Origin: Gloeomargarita sp. SKYG116
Lineage (GTDB): Bacteria; Cyanobacteriota; Cyanobacteriia; Gloeomargaritales; Gloeomargaritaceae
DNA: 48,024 nt
Direction of reading: 5' to 3'
Assembly: GCA_025056115.1 (NCBI GenBank)
Contig: JANWVM010000010.1
Span: 1 to 48,024, forward strand
The position numbers and the translations under genes are program-made. The notes beneath the pieces were generated by a model that did no database searches, was not told where the DNA came from, and saw only the letters and a list, made by a program, of their open reading frames with translations. Positions 1-9,619 of this stretch are shown piece after piece (positions within the stretch are counted from its first letter, which is position 1; each line of letters opens with the position of its first letter).

Positions 1-749
1 GGGCGGTGGCGGCTCTGGGCCAACTGCTGGAGTTGCGGCGGTGCAAAGTAGGGCGCCAAGGCCAGCATCTGCTCAAGGGGCCTGTGCAAATGGTCGGGGA
101 TCAACGTCCATTTCCCTGGTCTATTAACACTGATGGATAGCGCCACAATTGCTGCATCTACATTGCCTGTTTCTGCATACTGCTGGGTCTGCCGCACATT
201 TTCACCGAACACTAGCTTGGGTTGAATGGCGCTCCAAATTCCCACACTTTGCAGGGCTTCCCTGGCAGCTACTCCGTAAGGCGCATGGTCAGGGTTCGCA
301 ATTGCCACGCGTTTGATGCCTGGTTGCATCAGGTCGTTTAACGTTCGCAATTCCTGGCGGCTATCGGGTCGTTGCCACAGGGTAATTCGCCCCACGCCGT
401 AGAGCGCCTTACTGTCGGAATAAATCAGCCCTTTTTTATCCAGATCTTCGATAAATTTACGATTGGCCGCAGCAAACAAATCCACCGGCGCTCCCCGTTC
501 AATCTGCTGGGCTAATTGCCCCGTCGAACCAAAGTTAAACGTCACCCTGTTTCCTGTTTCCTGCTCCCACTGCTGGCCGATTTCTGGAAAGACATATTTC
601 AAGTCTGCTGCTGCCGAAACTACAAGGGTGATGGGTTGTTTCCCTGTGGTCACTGCAACCGGCTTGCCTTGGTGGACGATAACCGCCCCACCAATCCCCA
701 TCAAAAATGTCAATATAAATAGAAGCAAACGGCACCATTTCCTAGCCAT
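1..749 (-). CDS. modA: Molybdate ABC transporter, periplasmic binding protein (3' end cut off)
   Basis: Binds molybdate in the periplasm and delivers it to the ModBC permease, supplying Mo for nitrogenase. The reading frame starts MARKWCRLLLFILTFLM, a basic then hydrophobic signal segment, and continues with VVSAAADLKYVFPEIGQQW and NFGSTGQLAQQIERGAPVD, the typical ModA ligand-pocket segments. The frame stays open to the window edge, so the C-terminus is missing (about 249 codons present). The ATG at 749 is the first good start upstream of the signal peptide. It lies on the same strand as and downstream of the nif operon, but about 340 bp of noncoding DNA with its own candidate NtcA site separates them, so it is probably transcribed separately. 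Family assignment is firm from the sequence; Mo rather than W specificity is inferred from context. Confidence 0.88.
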   Translation of the reverse strand, partial: MARKWCRLLLFILTFLMGIGGAVIVHQGKPVAVTTGKQPITLVVSAAADLKYVFPEIGQQWEQETGNRVTFNFGSTGQLAQQIERGAPVDLFAAANRKFIEDLDKKGLIYSDSKALYGVGRITLWQRPDSRQELRTLNDLMQPGIKRVAIANPDHAPYGVAAREALQSVGIWSAIQPKLVFGENVRQTQQYAETGNVDAAIVALSISVNRPGKWTLIPDHLHRPLEQMLALAPYFAPPQLQQLAQSRHR

Positions 750-1062
750 ACATTAACAGTTTTTCAAATAATTCTAGCCACCATCGCAATGATATTCTCC
801 ATAAAATATGGTGCAAAGAGACCGGAAAAAATTCTGTAGTCTATTGTACAAATTTTGGACTTGTTTAGCCAACTATTGAGCGGTAGTTATATGCAAGTTG
901 TGGGACAAATTTTCATTCCTTTTCTCATAACCTAGACAGCTGATCCAGTGTTGTCAAAAACAGAAATAAAGACAGGGCTTTGTCCTACCACCCAAGGGAT
1001 GACACGCCGTAATATGTTGGGCTTCAGCAGGTGTATCTTAGCCTGAAAAAAGTCTCATGGGT
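750..1062. other. Intergenic region between fdxB and modA
   Basis: I see no gene in this stretch. It is AT-richer than its surroundings and contains the perfect GTA-N8-TAC site at 836-849, and an A6 run (1046-1051) that reads as a T tract on the minus strand, downstream of the fdxB hairpin. It most likely holds the modA promoter. Confidence 0.5.
836..849 (-). promoter_or_regulatory. Candidate NtcA binding site upstream of modA
   Basis: The sequence matches the palindromic NtcA consensus GTA-N8-TAC exactly, 87 bp upstream of the modA start. A TATTTT box (TAN3T type) lies 27 bp further downstream on the minus strand, slightly more than the usual 20-24 bp. About 12 such matches are expected by chance in 48 kb, so position, not the match alone, makes it credible. 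Confidence 0.45.
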
Positions 1063-1093
1063 CCTTCGAGGGAGTTATCCCTGACGACGAAGG
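1046..1093 (-). terminator. Terminator-like hairpin at the end of the nif operon
   Basis: CCTTCG (1063-1068) pairs with CGAAGG (1088-1093), and inside it AGGGA (1069-1073) pairs with TCCCT (1078-1082) around a GTTA loop. The structure directly abuts the fdxB stop codon. On the minus strand it is followed after 11 nt by six T residues. That spacing is longer than in a textbook intrinsic terminator, so it may act as a terminator or as a 3' stabilising structure. Confidence 0.45.
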
Positions 1094-1390
1094 TTATGTA
1101 GTCACCAATTGGGGGGCGTGGGTGTAGCAGTTTTTAGGACAAATGCGAGCGCAGGCTTGACAACCAATGCACCATTCGGGATGGGCAATGGTCATCACCT
1201 TGCGTTCGCTTTCCTCTTCGTCCTCATCCACAAACTCGAAGTCTTCGTTGACCGCCTGGAGATGCAAGACGTTGCGGCCACAAACTTTGAGACAACGGCC
1301 ACACCCCAAGCAGCGGGTCATGTCAATGGCCTGGACAAAGTAGGGGGTCCAGACGTGGCCGCCTTGGGTTAAACCGGTTAAGTAAGTCAT
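1094..1390 (-). CDS. fdxB: Nif-associated 2[4Fe-4S] ferredoxin FdxB (ferredoxin III)
   Basis: A 98-aa bacterial-type ferredoxin, a candidate electron carrier for nitrogenase or for cofactor synthesis. Residues C27, C30, C33 and C37 form [11 protein letters not shown], and C74, C77, C80 and C84 form [11 protein letters not shown], each able to hold a 4Fe-4S cluster. Between them is a very acidic stretch ([14 protein letters not shown]) typical of the nif ferredoxin III family. The ATG at 1390 is preceded by GAGGAG at good spacing. The frame can be extended upstream to 1558, but that extension is antisense to the mop gene and has no family match. It is the last gene of the long minus-strand nif unit, separated from hesB by 252 bp occupied on the other strand by mop. 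Confidence 0.9.
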   Translation of the reverse strand: MTYLTGLTQGGHVWTPYFVQAIDMTRCLGCGRCLKVCGRNVLHLQAVNEDFEFVDEDEEESERKVMTIAHPEWCIGCQACARICPKNCYTHAPQLVTT

Positions 1391-1436
1391 GATGCATTCT
1401 CCTCTAGAATGGATGGTCGTAACGCGGGATAACGAG

Positions 1437-1646
1437 GTGCAAATCAGTGCGCGGAATGTCCTAAAGGGCAAGGTCAAAAATATTGTCACGGGGATGGTGA
1501 TTGCCGAGGTCACCCTGGAGATTGCGCCTGGGATTGAGGTCACGGCACTGGTCACCAAGGCGTCCTGTGAAAAGCTAGGGCTGACGTTGGGGAAGGAGGC
1601 TTACGCCGTGATCAAGGCGTCGGACGTGCTGGTGGCGGTTGACTAG
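1437..1646 (+). CDS. Mop-family molybdate-binding protein (single TOBE domain)
   Basis: A 69-aa molbindin that stores or buffers molybdate in the cytoplasm. The protein has the single-TOBE pattern [28 protein letters not shown] and [18 protein letters not shown], covering the whole length. A GTG start at 1437 gives the usual size of 68-70 residues; ATG starts at 1389, 1392 and 1413 would add residues with no family counterpart. It is coded on the plus strand, inside the gap of a minus-strand operon, and its stop TAG at 1644-1646 overlaps the stop of hesB on the other strand within one CTAG palindrome. The link to nitrogenase is Mo supply, supported by nearby modA. Its ribosome site is weak, so the exact start is less sure than the identity. 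Confidence 0.85.
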   Translation: MQISARNVLKGKVKNIVTGMVIAEVTLEIAPGIEVTALVTKASCEKLGLTLGKEAYAVIKASDVLVAVD

Positions 1647-1966
1647 CGGCTGGGACAGGACGAGGGGGCAAAGGACTGACCGCAGTGACAACGGTAGGGA
1701 TGTTGGAAGATAAAGCCGCGGTTGAACAGCCCGTCCACGTAGTCCAAGACGACCTCCTCTAGGTAGGGCGCGCTGCGGCGCTCGATGTAGAGCGGCAGGT
1801 CGGGAAAGGGTAGCAACAGGTCGTCAGGCTCCGGCTGACGCACGAGCTTGAGGTCGTAGGTATAGCCCTGGCACCCCCCTGGCACAACCCGCAGGCGATA
1901 GACGCACCCGGGATGGGCGCTGAGCAACGACCGGAGCCGGTCTTGGGCTTGGGGTGTAATGTCCAT
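1643..1966 (-). CDS. hesB: HesB/IscA-type Fe-S cluster assembly protein, nif-linked
   Basis: A 107-aa A-type carrier that is expected to accept or deliver Fe-S clusters during nitrogenase maturation. Three cysteines in the family arrangement are seen: one in VVPGGCQGYTYDL and two in RCHCGQSF near the C-terminus. SD-like AGGAGA precedes the ATG at 1966. The gene follows hesA by 10 bp. Its stop codon shares the CTAG palindrome at 1643-1646 with the oppositely coded mop gene. The C-terminal tail after CGQSF is serine- and proline-rich and slightly longer than in housekeeping IscA. The A-type fold is clear; the specific client is inferred from the operon. Confidence 0.85.
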   Translation of the reverse strand: MDITPQAQDRLRSLLSAHPGCVYRLRVVPGGCQGYTYDLKLVRQPEPDDLLLPFPDLPLYIERRSAPYLEEVVLDYVDGLFNRGFIFQHPYRCHCGQSFAPSSCPSR

Positions 1967-1976
1967 GGCAGGTCTC

Positions 1977-2729
1977 CTAACGCTGAAACAGTGGACTGCA
2001 AACCGGACAGGCCGGCTCGCGGTACAGACGGTATTTGCGAAAGGTGAGGGTGTTCAGATGCATGACCAGCAATTCTCCGCACAACGCCGGCGCGCAACCG
2101 GTCACGTATTTGATGACCTCTAGGGCAGCCAGGCACGCCAGGGTTCCAGCCACGGCCCCCAGTACGCCAAACCCGTATTTATCCCAAGGGGGAAATTCGG
2201 GAAACAGGCACTGCAAACAAGGGGTTTGTCCTGGCACGAGGGTGGTCAGGTAGGCGGTCATTTCGTCCATTGCCGCCTCCACCATCGGTTTGCCCTGTTC
2301 GACGCAGGTGCGATTGAGCAAGGCCCGCTCCTCGAAGTTGTGGGCACAATCCACCGCCAGGTCGCAACGGGCCACCAGTTCCCGCCGGTTGGCGTCAGTG
2401 AGAGAGTCGGGGACGGCTTCAATCGCCACCTCTGGGTTGAAGGCGTGCAGGGTGTCTTTGGCTTTCCAGACGCGAGGCCGGCCTATCCAGTCCTCGGTCA
2501 TGAGCACCTGGCGGTTCAGGTCGTCCCAGCGTAGGTCCCCGCCCCGCACCAGGATGAGCTGGCCAATGCCGGCGGCGGCCAAATACAGCGCTACCGTACC
2601 ACCCAACCCCCCCACGCCGGTGACCAGGACACGGGTGCGCTTGAGGGCTAACTGCCCCGTTTCCCCAAAGTGAGGAAGTTGCATTTGCCGGCGATACCGC
2701 TCGCGTTCTTGGGCAGACAGTTCAACCAT
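1977..2729 (-). CDS. hesA: HesA, ThiF/MoeB-family E1-like enzyme
   Basis: A 250-aa member of the E1-like ATP-dependent adenylyltransferase family found in cyanobacterial nif clusters. The N-terminal [16 protein letters not shown] and the nucleotide-binding [17 protein letters not shown] (about residues 37-53) are typical. Two cysteine pairs, CLQC and CPVC, at about residues 172-175 and 241-244, form the usual structural zinc site. The start overlaps the end of nifW by 8 bp, implying translational coupling. HesA is thought to help sulfur or molybdenum handling for the cofactor; the precise reaction is not established, and nothing here settles it. Confidence 0.88.
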   Translation of the reverse strand: MVELSAQERERYRRQMQLPHFGETGQLALKRTRVLVTGVGGLGGTVALYLAAAGIGQLILVRGGDLRWDDLNRQVLMTEDWIGRPRVWKAKDTLHAFNPEVAIEAVPDSLTDANRRELVARCDLAVDCAHNFEERALLNRTCVEQGKPMVEAAMDEMTAYLTTLVPGQTPCLQCLFPEFPPWDKYGFGVLGAVAGTLACLAALEVIKYVTGCAPALCGELLVMHLNTLTFRKYRLYREPACPVCSPLFQR

Positions 2730-3045
2730 GGGTGGGTGCCTCGACCAGGTCGGATAGCAGCACCACGTGGGGAGCGGGTTGCTGGAATACCTTGAACAGC
2801 TTTTGCTCCTGGGCTGAAGAAGTAAGAAAGGTCTGGTAGGCGGTCTCCAGCGCTGTGCGGTAACGCAGAAGCCGCTCCTGCAGGTCGGTCATTTGCTGGT
2901 CAATGGTCTCTTTGAGCAGGCCAAACTTGCGCAGGATGTGCAGGCGGTAGACGTTGACCACCCGCGGGTCATAGGGCAGCCCAAAGAAGTGGAAGTAATC
3001 TTCGGCGTCAGTCAGCCGTTGGAATTGCTCCCAAGTGCCGGTCAT
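2722..3045 (-). CDS. nifW: NifW, nitrogenase stabilizing/protective protein
   Basis: A 107-aa protein of the NifW family, which associates with the MoFe protein and helps protect or mature it, particularly under oxygen. The family pattern is visible as [20 protein letters not shown], then [13 protein letters not shown]. Length matches the family. A strong ribosome site GGAGG precedes the ATG at 3045, inside the end of the DUF269 gene only 2 bp upstream. It overlaps hesA by 8 bp at its 3' end. The order DUF269-nifW-hesA-hesB is common in cyanobacteria. Confidence 0.92.
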   Translation of the reverse strand: MTGTWEQFQRLTDAEDYFHFFGLPYDPRVVNVYRLHILRKFGLLKETIDQQMTDLQERLLRYRTALETAYQTFLTSSAQEQKLFKVFQQPAPHVVLLSDLVEAPTHG

Positions 3046-3047
3046 AG

Positions 3048-3503
3048 CTACACCTCCGTAACAGCAGGAAAGCGGTCAATGAGCGCCAGGGCATTTTGCA
3101 CGTCCTTTTCACCTGCTTGGGCCATCTGCTCCAGGGACGCAAACCCAAAGCGCTGGGCATCCCGCAGAGGACGGGCCACCAGCAACAGTCGCCCGCTGAA
3201 AATCAAGGCCCAGCCAAAGCCCTCGTCGTGGAGGGAAATCACCACCTGCGTGAGCTTACCCCGCTGCTGCTCAATGAGACGGGCAATGGCGCTGTAAAAG
3301 CGGGTGATGCGCTCGCGGGTGGCGGGGTCCACCGGCTGGTCTAGGGAAATCTGGCGCTTCTGTTCTTTGGTGAGCACGTAGGGTTGCAGGAAACGCTCGT
3401 CGCTCCAGGAAGCGTAAATGCCGTAGGGGTCCTGGGCGCGGTATTGGGCCACAAGAGTTTGTAAAAAAGGAGATGCCACGATGGGGCTGGTGGTGGTGCT
3501 CAT
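3048..3503 (-). CDS. NifX-associated nitrogen fixation protein (DUF269)
   Basis: A 151-aa DUF269 protein, almost always coded beside nifX in diazotrophs; its biochemical role is not settled. The central [20 protein letters not shown], followed by [17 protein letters not shown], is the family core. SD GGAGGA lies 8 nt before the ATG at 3503. It starts 4 bp after the nifX stop and ends 2 bp before nifW, so it is almost certainly cotranscribed with both. There are no cysteines in the chain, which argues against direct Fe-S cluster ligation through cysteine. Confidence 0.9.
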   Translation of the reverse strand: MSTTTSPIVASPFLQTLVAQYRAQDPYGIYASWSDERFLQPYVLTKEQKRQISLDQPVDPATRERITRFYSAIARLIEQQRGKLTQVVISLHDEGFGWALIFSGRLLLVARPLRDAQRFGFASLEQMAQAGEKDVQNALALIDRFPAVTEV

Positions 3504-3507
3504 GGGT

Positions 3508-3903
3508 CTAGTCCTCCGTAAAAGCGGGTTTGGTGCCGAGGGCTTTGCGTAACCAGGGGGGTGGGTTGCCCTGCAGGGTGCGCACCAGGTGGTCCAGGGT
3601 GGCCGAGATGGGGTCGGCTTCTGAGCGGGATTTCACTGGCATCACCCCCTGGTTGACCAGGCGGGCGGCAGCACTCCCCCCAATCGCGGCGACGTACACA
3701 ATCTTGCAGTCAGGGTGGGTTTTGAGAAATTCCAGCTTCGGCACCAGCTTGTCCTCGTTGCCGTCTTCGGTGCCGGTAGGAAAGGTGTGGTGCTCCACCA
3801 GGCGATAGCCCTCGGGCGTGACTTCGTACACCGACAGGAGCCTGGCCCAGCCAAAGTGGGCGTTGATGTGTTCCCCGTCGGTGGTGGCAAAGGCAACTTT
3901 CAT
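3508..3903 (-). CDS. nifX: NifX, FeMo-cofactor precursor carrier
   Basis: A 131-aa NifX protein that shuttles NifB-co or a FeMo-co precursor between NifB and NifEN. It begins MKVAFATTDGEHINAHFGWA, the start typical of the NifX/NifB-C-terminal fold, and includes YVAAIGGSAAARLVNQGVMPVK. Length equals the family norm. GGAGG precedes the ATG. The gene lies 19 bp after nifN, in the usual nifEN-nifX order. The C-terminal tail after residue 110 is Pro/Lys-rich and poorly conserved in the family. Confidence 0.93.
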   Translation of the reverse strand: MKVAFATTDGEHINAHFGWARLLSVYEVTPEGYRLVEHHTFPTGTEDGNEDKLVPKLEFLKTHPDCKIVYVAAIGGSAAARLVNQGVMPVKSRSEADPISATLDHLVRTLQGNPPPWLRKALGTKPAFTED

Positions 3904-3922
3904 GACAACACCTCCATAAGGT

Positions 3923-5200
3923 CTAGGGGTGATGGGGAGTTTCCAAGAGCAAATTGCTCAAGTCAAATAGCAACTGGGCGGTGCCCCGGTAACCCACGTA
4001 GGAACGCAGGTGATAGCCCAACCGGTCCCAAATCGGCAGACCCATGCGCAACAGGGGCAGGCCCAACGCCTGAGCAATCGGCGCTGCACGGCAATTGCTG
4101 ATGAGTACATCGGCGCCAGGGGCGTGCTGTTGCAGGTCGCTCAGGTCGCCAACAATGACCGTTTCGCAGGGCAGGTTCGCTAACCAGTCCGCCCGCGTGG
4201 GGGAGACCGCCGCCTGGATTTCCATCCCCATGCTCGCCAAAAAGTGGCCCATGACAAAAAGCTGGTTGGGTTCCAAAGCCAGAGCTACCCGTTTGCCGCC
4301 CAGGTAAAAGTGGGTATCGAGCATGGCATCCAGCAGTTGTCGTCGCTGCTGGCGGTACAGGGCAGGCACGCTCTGGCCACTCCAGGCCATCAGGCAGCGC
4401 ACCAGGTCATCGCTGGCGGCCAGCCCGGTCACCCCCGGCACCAAGGTATAGGGCACCTGGAAGCGCTCGCGCCATTGCTCGGCAGCCCGGCGCAGGGATT
4501 GGCCAATCACCAGCACGTGAGCAGAGCGTCCGGCTGCGCGCAGTTCCGCCAGGGACGTGCCCCCGGTGGTGACGCTGTGGTAGCCATTGGCCCAGTGCCC
4601 ATCCAAGGATGTGGAAAGGTCGGGGATGACGATGGGGGTTAAACCAAAGGCTTGGATCAGGGCCTTCACGTCGGCGACCTCCCCTGGGGTCAGGTCGGGA
4701 CCCGCCAGCACCGTCACCTGGTCGGCCAGCAGCGGCCCTGGTTGGGGGAGTTCCCGGATGATGGCCTCCACCGCTTGGCTGTACCCGTCGCTCAGGGAAC
4801 CGCCAAAGTCCGGCGCGCAGGCGTAAATAACGGGAATGGGCAAATGCAGTTGCCGCAAAATGCCGGCAATGTCTTCCCCACGGGTTTCGGCGAGAGCGGT
4901 CGAGCATAGGCCAATGAGTTGGGGTTGGGCTTTGGCAAGCAGGGTTTCCAGGCTCTGGCGGATGTTGTCCTCGCCCCCCAGGATGGTGCTGACTTCGGTG
5001 AGCGCCGTCGTGGCCAGCGGAATCGCCTCCCGGAAATGGCGCACCAGCATCACCTTGGCAAAGGCGGTACACCCTTGGGAACCGTGCAGCAGGGGCAGTG
5101 CGCCTTTGATGCCCAGGAAAGCCAGGGCGGCCCCCAGCGGCGGGCTGAGTTTCAAGGGATTGATCGCAACGGCGCGTTCAGGTACTTGTATCCGAGCCAT
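3923..5200 (-). CDS. nifN: Nitrogenase cofactor scaffold, beta subunit NifN
   Basis: NifN pairs with NifE to form the scaffold on which NifB-co is matured into FeMo-co. From the ATG at 5200 the protein has 425 residues. [14 protein letters not shown] (C44) and the [12 protein letters not shown] segment are the NifN counterparts of the NifK P-cluster region. The frame could start upstream at 5266, but ATG 5200 has a strong GGAGGAGG site 9 nt upstream and gives the conserved N-terminus [10 protein letters not shown]. The start lies inside the end of nifE (23 bp overlap), so the two are translationally coupled. Confidence 0.94.
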   Translation of the reverse strand: MARIQVPERAVAINPLKLSPPLGAALAFLGIKGALPLLHGSQGCTAFAKVMLVRHFREAIPLATTALTEVSTILGGEDNIRQSLETLLAKAQPQLIGLCSTALAETRGEDIAGILRQLHLPIPVIYACAPDFGGSLSDGYSQAVEAIIRELPQPGPLLADQVTVLAGPDLTPGEVADVKALIQAFGLTPIVIPDLSTSLDGHWANGYHSVTTGGTSLAELRAAGRSAHVLVIGQSLRRAAEQWRERFQVPYTLVPGVTGLAASDDLVRCLMAWSGQSVPALYRQQRRQLLDAMLDTHFYLGGKRVALALEPNQLFVMGHFLASMGMEIQAAVSPTRADWLANLPCETVIVGDLSDLQQHAPGADVLISNCRAAPIAQALGLPLLRMGLPIWDRLGYHLRSYVGYRGTAQLLFDLSNLLLETPHHP

Positions 5201-6572
5201 AGCGCAGGTCCTCCTCCCAGGGAGCCGGTTGCCGCAAGTGGGTCCACACGGGGCTGTACAGGGCATGGGTCAACTCCCGCGCCAGGGTCACCAGGCCCCG
5301 GTAGCCGGCGTAACCGTGGTGGCGTTCCTGGTTGATGTCCAGAAAGGGAATCCCAGCTTTGAGTGCGGTGTATTGGTTGCGACCGCCGGCAATCAACAGG
5401 TCAGCGCGGGTGCGGCGAATCACCTCCAGCAGTTCCTGGGCGCCGCCGCCTTCGATGAGCACGCCCTCATCCCCCAACAGTTGCTGGATGCGGGCTTTGT
5501 CCTCAGCCGTGCTCTTGCGAGTGCTGCTGGCGACCACGCGCATACCCAAATCCTGGGCCGCCGCAATCACCGACCAGCTTTTGACGCCGCCGGTGTAGAG
5601 TACCACCCGCTTGCCTTGGAGCTTGGCGCGGTAGGGGGCAAGGTCCTGCTCCAGACGCTGGGTTTCGTCGGCAATCAGGGCCTCCACCCGTGCGCTCAGG
5701 TCGGGGTCCTGGAAATGCTGGGCTACTTGCCGCAGGCAGCGGTTCATCTCTCCCAGGCCGTAAAACGAGCCCTCGATGTAGGGAATGCCGTAGCGCTCCT
5801 GCATCTTGCGCGCCACGTTCAGCAGGGCCTTGGCGCAGATCACCAGGTTCAAGTGGGCGCGGTGGGCGTAGGTGATTTCCCGGTAGCGGGCATCGCCGGT
5901 GATTTTCGCCAGCACCTGAATCCCCAACCGCTCAAACAGGGGCAAGACGTCCCACAGTTCCCCGGCAATGTTGTACTCGCCGATGAGATTGATGGCGAAG
6001 CGGCCCACCGCTGGCGGTTCCCCCGTGCCGATGACGTACTCCAGCAGGGCTTCCCCAGCCAGACGATTGCCCAGGTTTTTCCCCCCCACAAACCCCGGCG
6101 CCATGACGGGAATCACCGGCAACCCCACCTTTTCCCGGGCCGCCTGGCACACCGCCACCACATCTTCCCCCGTCAGGGCCGGCACGCAGGTGCAATAGAC
6201 AAAGATGGCGGCGGGCCGGTAGCGCTCAGCAATCTCCTGGATGGCCCGGTAGAGCCGCTTTTCGCCCCCAAAAATAATGTCCTGCTCGGTCAGGTCGGTG
6301 GTGAAACCCGTCCGAAACAGCAGGGGGCCGGACGACCCACTCCCGCGCGTACCCCAGGAATTGCCGGCACAGGCGATGGGGCCATGCACCAGGTGGGCGG
6401 CGTCGGTAATCGGCACTAGGGTAATACTGGCCCCGTCAAAGGCGCATCCACCCTGGGCCGCCCCCGGTTTGGCCTGTTGCCGACAGCTCCGGTTTTTCTG
6501 GTCCCCGTGCTGGTGGTGGTTGTGGGGGCAAGCCGGTTCCGTCAAAAGCTGGTTGATCTGGGTCCGAAACAT
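5178..6572 (-). CDS. nifE: Nitrogenase cofactor scaffold, alpha subunit NifE
   Basis: NifE is the alpha-type subunit of the NifEN scaffold. The 464-aa chain shows EPACPHNHH and [20 protein letters not shown], then [12 protein letters not shown] (C68) and VYCTC (C127/C129), equivalents of NifD cluster ligands. A later cysteine in [10 protein letters not shown] matches the cysteine near the precursor-binding site in this family. Length is normal. It starts 7 bp after the nifK stop with only a weak ribosome site, suggesting coupling to nifK translation, and overlaps nifN by 23 bp. Confidence 0.95.
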   Translation of the reverse strand: MFRTQINQLLTEPACPHNHHQHGDQKNRSCRQQAKPGAAQGGCAFDGASITLVPITDAAHLVHGPIACAGNSWGTRGSGSSGPLLFRTGFTTDLTEQDIIFGGEKRLYRAIQEIAERYRPAAIFVYCTCVPALTGEDVVAVCQAAREKVGLPVIPVMAPGFVGGKNLGNRLAGEALLEYVIGTGEPPAVGRFAINLIGEYNIAGELWDVLPLFERLGIQVLAKITGDARYREITYAHRAHLNLVICAKALLNVARKMQERYGIPYIEGSFYGLGEMNRCLRQVAQHFQDPDLSARVEALIADETQRLEQDLAPYRAKLQGKRVVLYTGGVKSWSVIAAAQDLGMRVVASSTRKSTAEDKARIQQLLGDEGVLIEGGGAQELLEVIRRTRADLLIAGGRNQYTALKAGIPFLDINQERHHGYAGYRGLVTLARELTHALYSPVWTHLRQPAPWEEDLRYGSDTST

Positions 6573-6579
6573 GGGGTCT

Positions 6580-8109
6580 TCAGCGGATCAGGTCAAAGGA
6601 GAAGTCGGTCTTGGCGGGAAGAATGGTTTGCCGGTCGAGTTCGTCCAGCACCGTATTCACCAGCCAGTTGAGCAGGTTAATTGCCCCTTGGTAGCCCAAG
6701 GTGGGATAGCGGTGCAGGTGATGCCGGTCGAAAATGGGGTAACCAATGCGCACCAGGGGCGTTTTCGTATCCCGCCACAGGTATTTGCCGTAGGAGTTGC
6801 CAATCAGCAGGTCCACGGGTTCGGTAAACAGCAGCGAGCGCAGGTGCCACAGGTCCTTGCCACCCCAGACCGTTGCTTCCCCACCGTTGGGATAGCGGGC
6901 CAACAGCTCCTTGGCTTCCTGCTCAAAGGCTTCGTTGCTGTTGGTCACCACGATGTGTACGGGTTCCATCCCCATCTCCAGGGTGAACGCCAGCAGGGAC
7001 AACACCAGGTCAGGGTCGCCGTAGATGGCAAAGCGTTTGCCGTGCAACCAGGCCTGGGAATCCGTCATGGCATCCACCGCCCGGCCCCGCTCGACCTCTA
7101 ACTCGGGGGGAATGGGTTTGCCGGTGAGCTTGGAAAGCTTCATCAAAAAGGCATCCGTCCCCTGAATCCCAAACGGGCGCAGCACACAGGTGGGCTGTTG
7201 CCAGACCGTCTGGATAAAATCCCGCGTCTTTTCCGTGGAATAGGCCTGCAACGCGACGGTGGCCTCCGCGTTGATCGCCTGGGCAGTCTCCTGCAGCGTG
7301 GTCCGCCCGTGGTACAGCACGTAGTGGCCGGTGTTGGGTGAATCGAAGGTGTCGGAATTGTCCGCCAGGATGGTGTGGGGGATGTCCATCAGGGTGAGCA
7401 TCCGCCGCAGCTCCCGGATATTGGCGATGTAGGGGTCAAAGCCAGGAATGAAGTTCAATTTGCCCGTGCTGTCCCCTTTCTTGCCCTCCAGGGTCTGCAG
7501 GATGGCCTTGAGCATGTTGTCGTAGCCGTCAATGTGGGAGCCGACAAAGCTGGGCGTATGGGCGTAGGGCACCGGCACGTCAGCCGGAAGCGCCCCCTCG
7601 TTTTTAGCGGTGGTGATGAAAGCCCCCAGGTCGTCCCCAATTACCTCCGCCATGCAGGTGGTGCAGACGGCGATCATCTTGGGTTTGTAGAGCGCATAGG
7701 CGTTCATCAGCCCCTCAATCATGTTCTGGAGTCCCCCAAACACCGCTGCATCTTCCGTCATGGAAGTGGACACGGCGGCAAAGGGTTCCTTGTAGTTGCG
7801 GGTCAGGTGGGTGCGGAAGTAGGCCACACACCCCTGGGACCCATGCACAAAGGGCAGCGTTTGCTCAAACCCGGCAGCGGCAAAGATGGCCCCTAGCGGC
7901 TGGCAGGCTTTGGCCGGGTTGATGGTGATGGCCTCGCGGGCGAAGTTTTTCTCCCGGTAGTCCCAGGTTTTGGTCCACTCGGCCACCCGCTGCACTTCTT
8001 CAGGGCTGGGGCAGGCCTCAAACTGGCGCTTGCGCTCAAAGAGTTCCTGGTACTCCGGCTGGTGAAAAAGCTGGACGTGGTCCTGAATGGCGTTGACGTT
8101 TTGAGACAT
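6580..8109 (-). CDS. nifK: Nitrogenase MoFe protein beta subunit NifK
   Basis: The beta subunit of dinitrogenase, which with NifD holds the P-cluster. In the 509-aa chain the P-cluster cysteines are in [11 protein letters not shown] (C69), [10 protein letters not shown] (C94) and [11 protein letters not shown] (C152). The N-terminus is of the short cyanobacterial type. The C-terminus ends FSFDLIR. GGGAGGA precedes the ATG at 8109, 12 bp after the nifD stop. No ligand is missing, so an active enzyme is expected. Confidence 0.97.
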   Translation of the reverse strand: MSQNVNAIQDHVQLFHQPEYQELFERKRQFEACPSPEEVQRVAEWTKTWDYREKNFAREAITINPAKACQPLGAIFAAAGFEQTLPFVHGSQGCVAYFRTHLTRNYKEPFAAVSTSMTEDAAVFGGLQNMIEGLMNAYALYKPKMIAVCTTCMAEVIGDDLGAFITTAKNEGALPADVPVPYAHTPSFVGSHIDGYDNMLKAILQTLEGKKGDSTGKLNFIPGFDPYIANIRELRRMLTLMDIPHTILADNSDTFDSPNTGHYVLYHGRTTLQETAQAINAEATVALQAYSTEKTRDFIQTVWQQPTCVLRPFGIQGTDAFLMKLSKLTGKPIPPELEVERGRAVDAMTDSQAWLHGKRFAIYGDPDLVLSLLAFTLEMGMEPVHIVVTNSNEAFEQEAKELLARYPNGGEATVWGGKDLWHLRSLLFTEPVDLLIGNSYGKYLWRDTKTPLVRIGYPIFDRHHLHRYPTLGYQGAINLLNWLVNTVLDELDRQTILPAKTDFSFDLIR

Positions 8110-8121
8110 GGCAGTCCTCCC

Positions 8122-9585
8122 TCAAACGGTGTCGGTGTGGGTTTTCCAGGGCGCTTTGACCAACCCCCAGGTGGGACTGTTCAGGGCCAGGTCCATATCG
8201 CGGGCGAAAACGGCAAAGCCATCGTAGCCGTGGTAGGGGCCGGAGTAGTCCCACGAGTGCATCTGGCGAAACGGCAGGGCCATCTTCTGGAAGACGTATT
8301 TCTCCTTGATGCCCGACGCAATCAGGTCGGGATGCAACCGGCGGGCGAATTCCTCAAATTCATAGGCCGTGACGTCGTCGTAGATGACCGTGCCAGGGTC
8401 GGCGTAGTGGGTGGTGCGCTGGTAGTCGTCGCTGTGGCCAAATTCATAGCCAGTGCCGATGACCTCCATCCCCAGATCCCGGAAGGCGGGGATCACGTGA
8501 CGCGGGCGCAGGCCCCCCACCATGATCATCACCCGCTTGCCCTCCAGCCGCGGGCGGTACTTGGCAATCACTGCATCGGCCTGGGGTTGGTACTTGGCGA
8601 TGACTGCTTCCGCCTTCTCCTGGATGGTGGCGTCGAAGTAGGACGCAATCTTGCGCAGGGAGTTGGCAATTTCCGTCGGCCCGAAGAAGTTGTACTCCAC
8701 CCAGGGGATGCCGTACTTCTCCTCCATGTGCCGGCACAGGTAATTCATGGAGCGGTAGCAGTGGATCAGGTTCAGCTTGACCCGGGGCGCTAACTTCATC
8801 TCCTGGAGCGTGCAGTCGCCGGAGAACTGGCACACCACCCGCAGGCCGATTTCCTCCAGCAGGATGCGGGACGCCCAGGCATCACCCCCGATGTTGTAGT
8901 CGCCGATGATGGCGATGTCGTAGGGCGACGGCGTGTAACCCAGCTCGTCGTTGCTGAGTTTGTCGTAGGCGGGGAAGACCCAGTCGCGGATGGTGTCGTT
9001 GGCGATGTGGTGGCCGAGAGACTGGGAAACGCCCCGGAAACCTTCGCACCGCACCGGCACCACCAGCTTGCCCAGGTCTTTGGTCTTGTGCCGCGCCACG
9101 GCTTCAATGTCATCCCCAATCAAGCCAATCGGGCATTCGGACTCGATGGTGATGCCCTTGGTCAAGGGGAACAGGGTGGCCAGTTCGTCCAGGGCTTTGG
9201 CCAGTTTCTTGTCCCCCCCAAACACGATGTCCCGTTCCTGGAAGTCGGTGGTGAACTGCATGGTGACGAAGGTGTCTACCCCAGTGGTGCCCACGTAGTA
9301 GTTGCGGCGACCGGACCAGGAGTAGTACCCACAGCCCACCGGGCCGTGGCTGATGTGGATGACGTCCTTCACCGGTCCCCAGACCACCCCTTTGGAACCG
9401 GCATAGGCGCAGCCGCGCGTGGTCATGACGCCGGGAATGGATTTGATATTGGACTTGACCCCGCAGTCGGATTTGCCCTCCTCGAGAACGTTCAAGTGCT
9501 TTTGGCGTTTTTTGCGGGTCTTTTCCGGGTAGGCCGCCAGCACGTCCTGAATGACTTGTTTTCGCTCTTGATAAACGCTGGTCAT
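8122..9585 (-). CDS. nifD: Nitrogenase MoFe protein alpha subunit NifD
   Basis: The alpha subunit of dinitrogenase, carrying FeMo-co. With the ATG at 9585 (GGAGG 8-9 nt upstream) it has 487 residues; an upstream in-frame ATG at 9624 would add 13 residues with no family match. P-cluster cysteines C59, C85 and C151 lie in [17 protein letters not shown] and [11 protein letters not shown]. FeMo-co ligands are C276 ([10 protein letters not shown]) and H443 ([10 protein letters not shown]). The reading frame is uninterrupted, so there is no nifD excision element as found in heterocystous species. The nitrogenase is of the Mo type, not V or Fe-only. Confidence 0.97.
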   Translation of the reverse strand: MTSVYQERKQVIQDVLAAYPEKTRKKRQKHLNVLEEGKSDCGVKSNIKSIPGVMTTRGCAYAGSKGVVWGPVKDVIHISHGPVGCGYYSWSGRRNYYVGTTGVDTFVTMQFTTDFQERDIVFGGDKKLAKALDELATLFPLTKGITIESECPIGLIGDDIEAVARHKTKDLGKLVVPVRCEGFRGVSQSLGHHIANDTIRDWVFPAYDKLSNDELGYTPSPYDIAIIGDYNIGGDAWASRILLEEIGLRVVCQFSGDCTLQEMKLAPRVKLNLIHCYRSMNYLCRHMEEKYGIPWVEYNFFGPTEIANSLRKIASYFDATIQEKAEAVIAKYQPQADAVIAKYRPRLEGKRVMIMVGGLRPRHVIPAFRDLGMEVIGTGYEFGHSDDYQRTTHYADPGTVIYDDVTAYEFEEFARRLHPDLIASGIKEKYVFQKMALPFRQMHSWDYSGPYHGYDGFAVFARDMDLALNSPTWGLVKAPWKTHTDTV

Positions 9586-9619
9586 GGTTGGGTCCTCCAC
9601 GATGGATGGATGTGGGCTG

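Noticed and set aside
1391-1558. Upstream extension of fdxB (56 extra residues)
   Set aside because: It lacks family similarity, is antisense to the mop coding region, and the internal ATG at 1390 has a strong ribosome site.
4836-6419. 527-codon plus-strand open frame across nifN and nifE
   Set aside because: It is antisense to two clear genes and has the biased composition of a GC-rich shadow frame.
8560-8640. Internal repeat in NifD (AVIAKYQP / AVIAKYRP)
   Set aside because: A similar doubled segment is normal in cyanobacterial NifD, so it is not a recent duplication.
8122-9585. nifD excision element as in heterocystous species
   Set aside because: The nifD frame is continuous and no recombinase gene is nearby.
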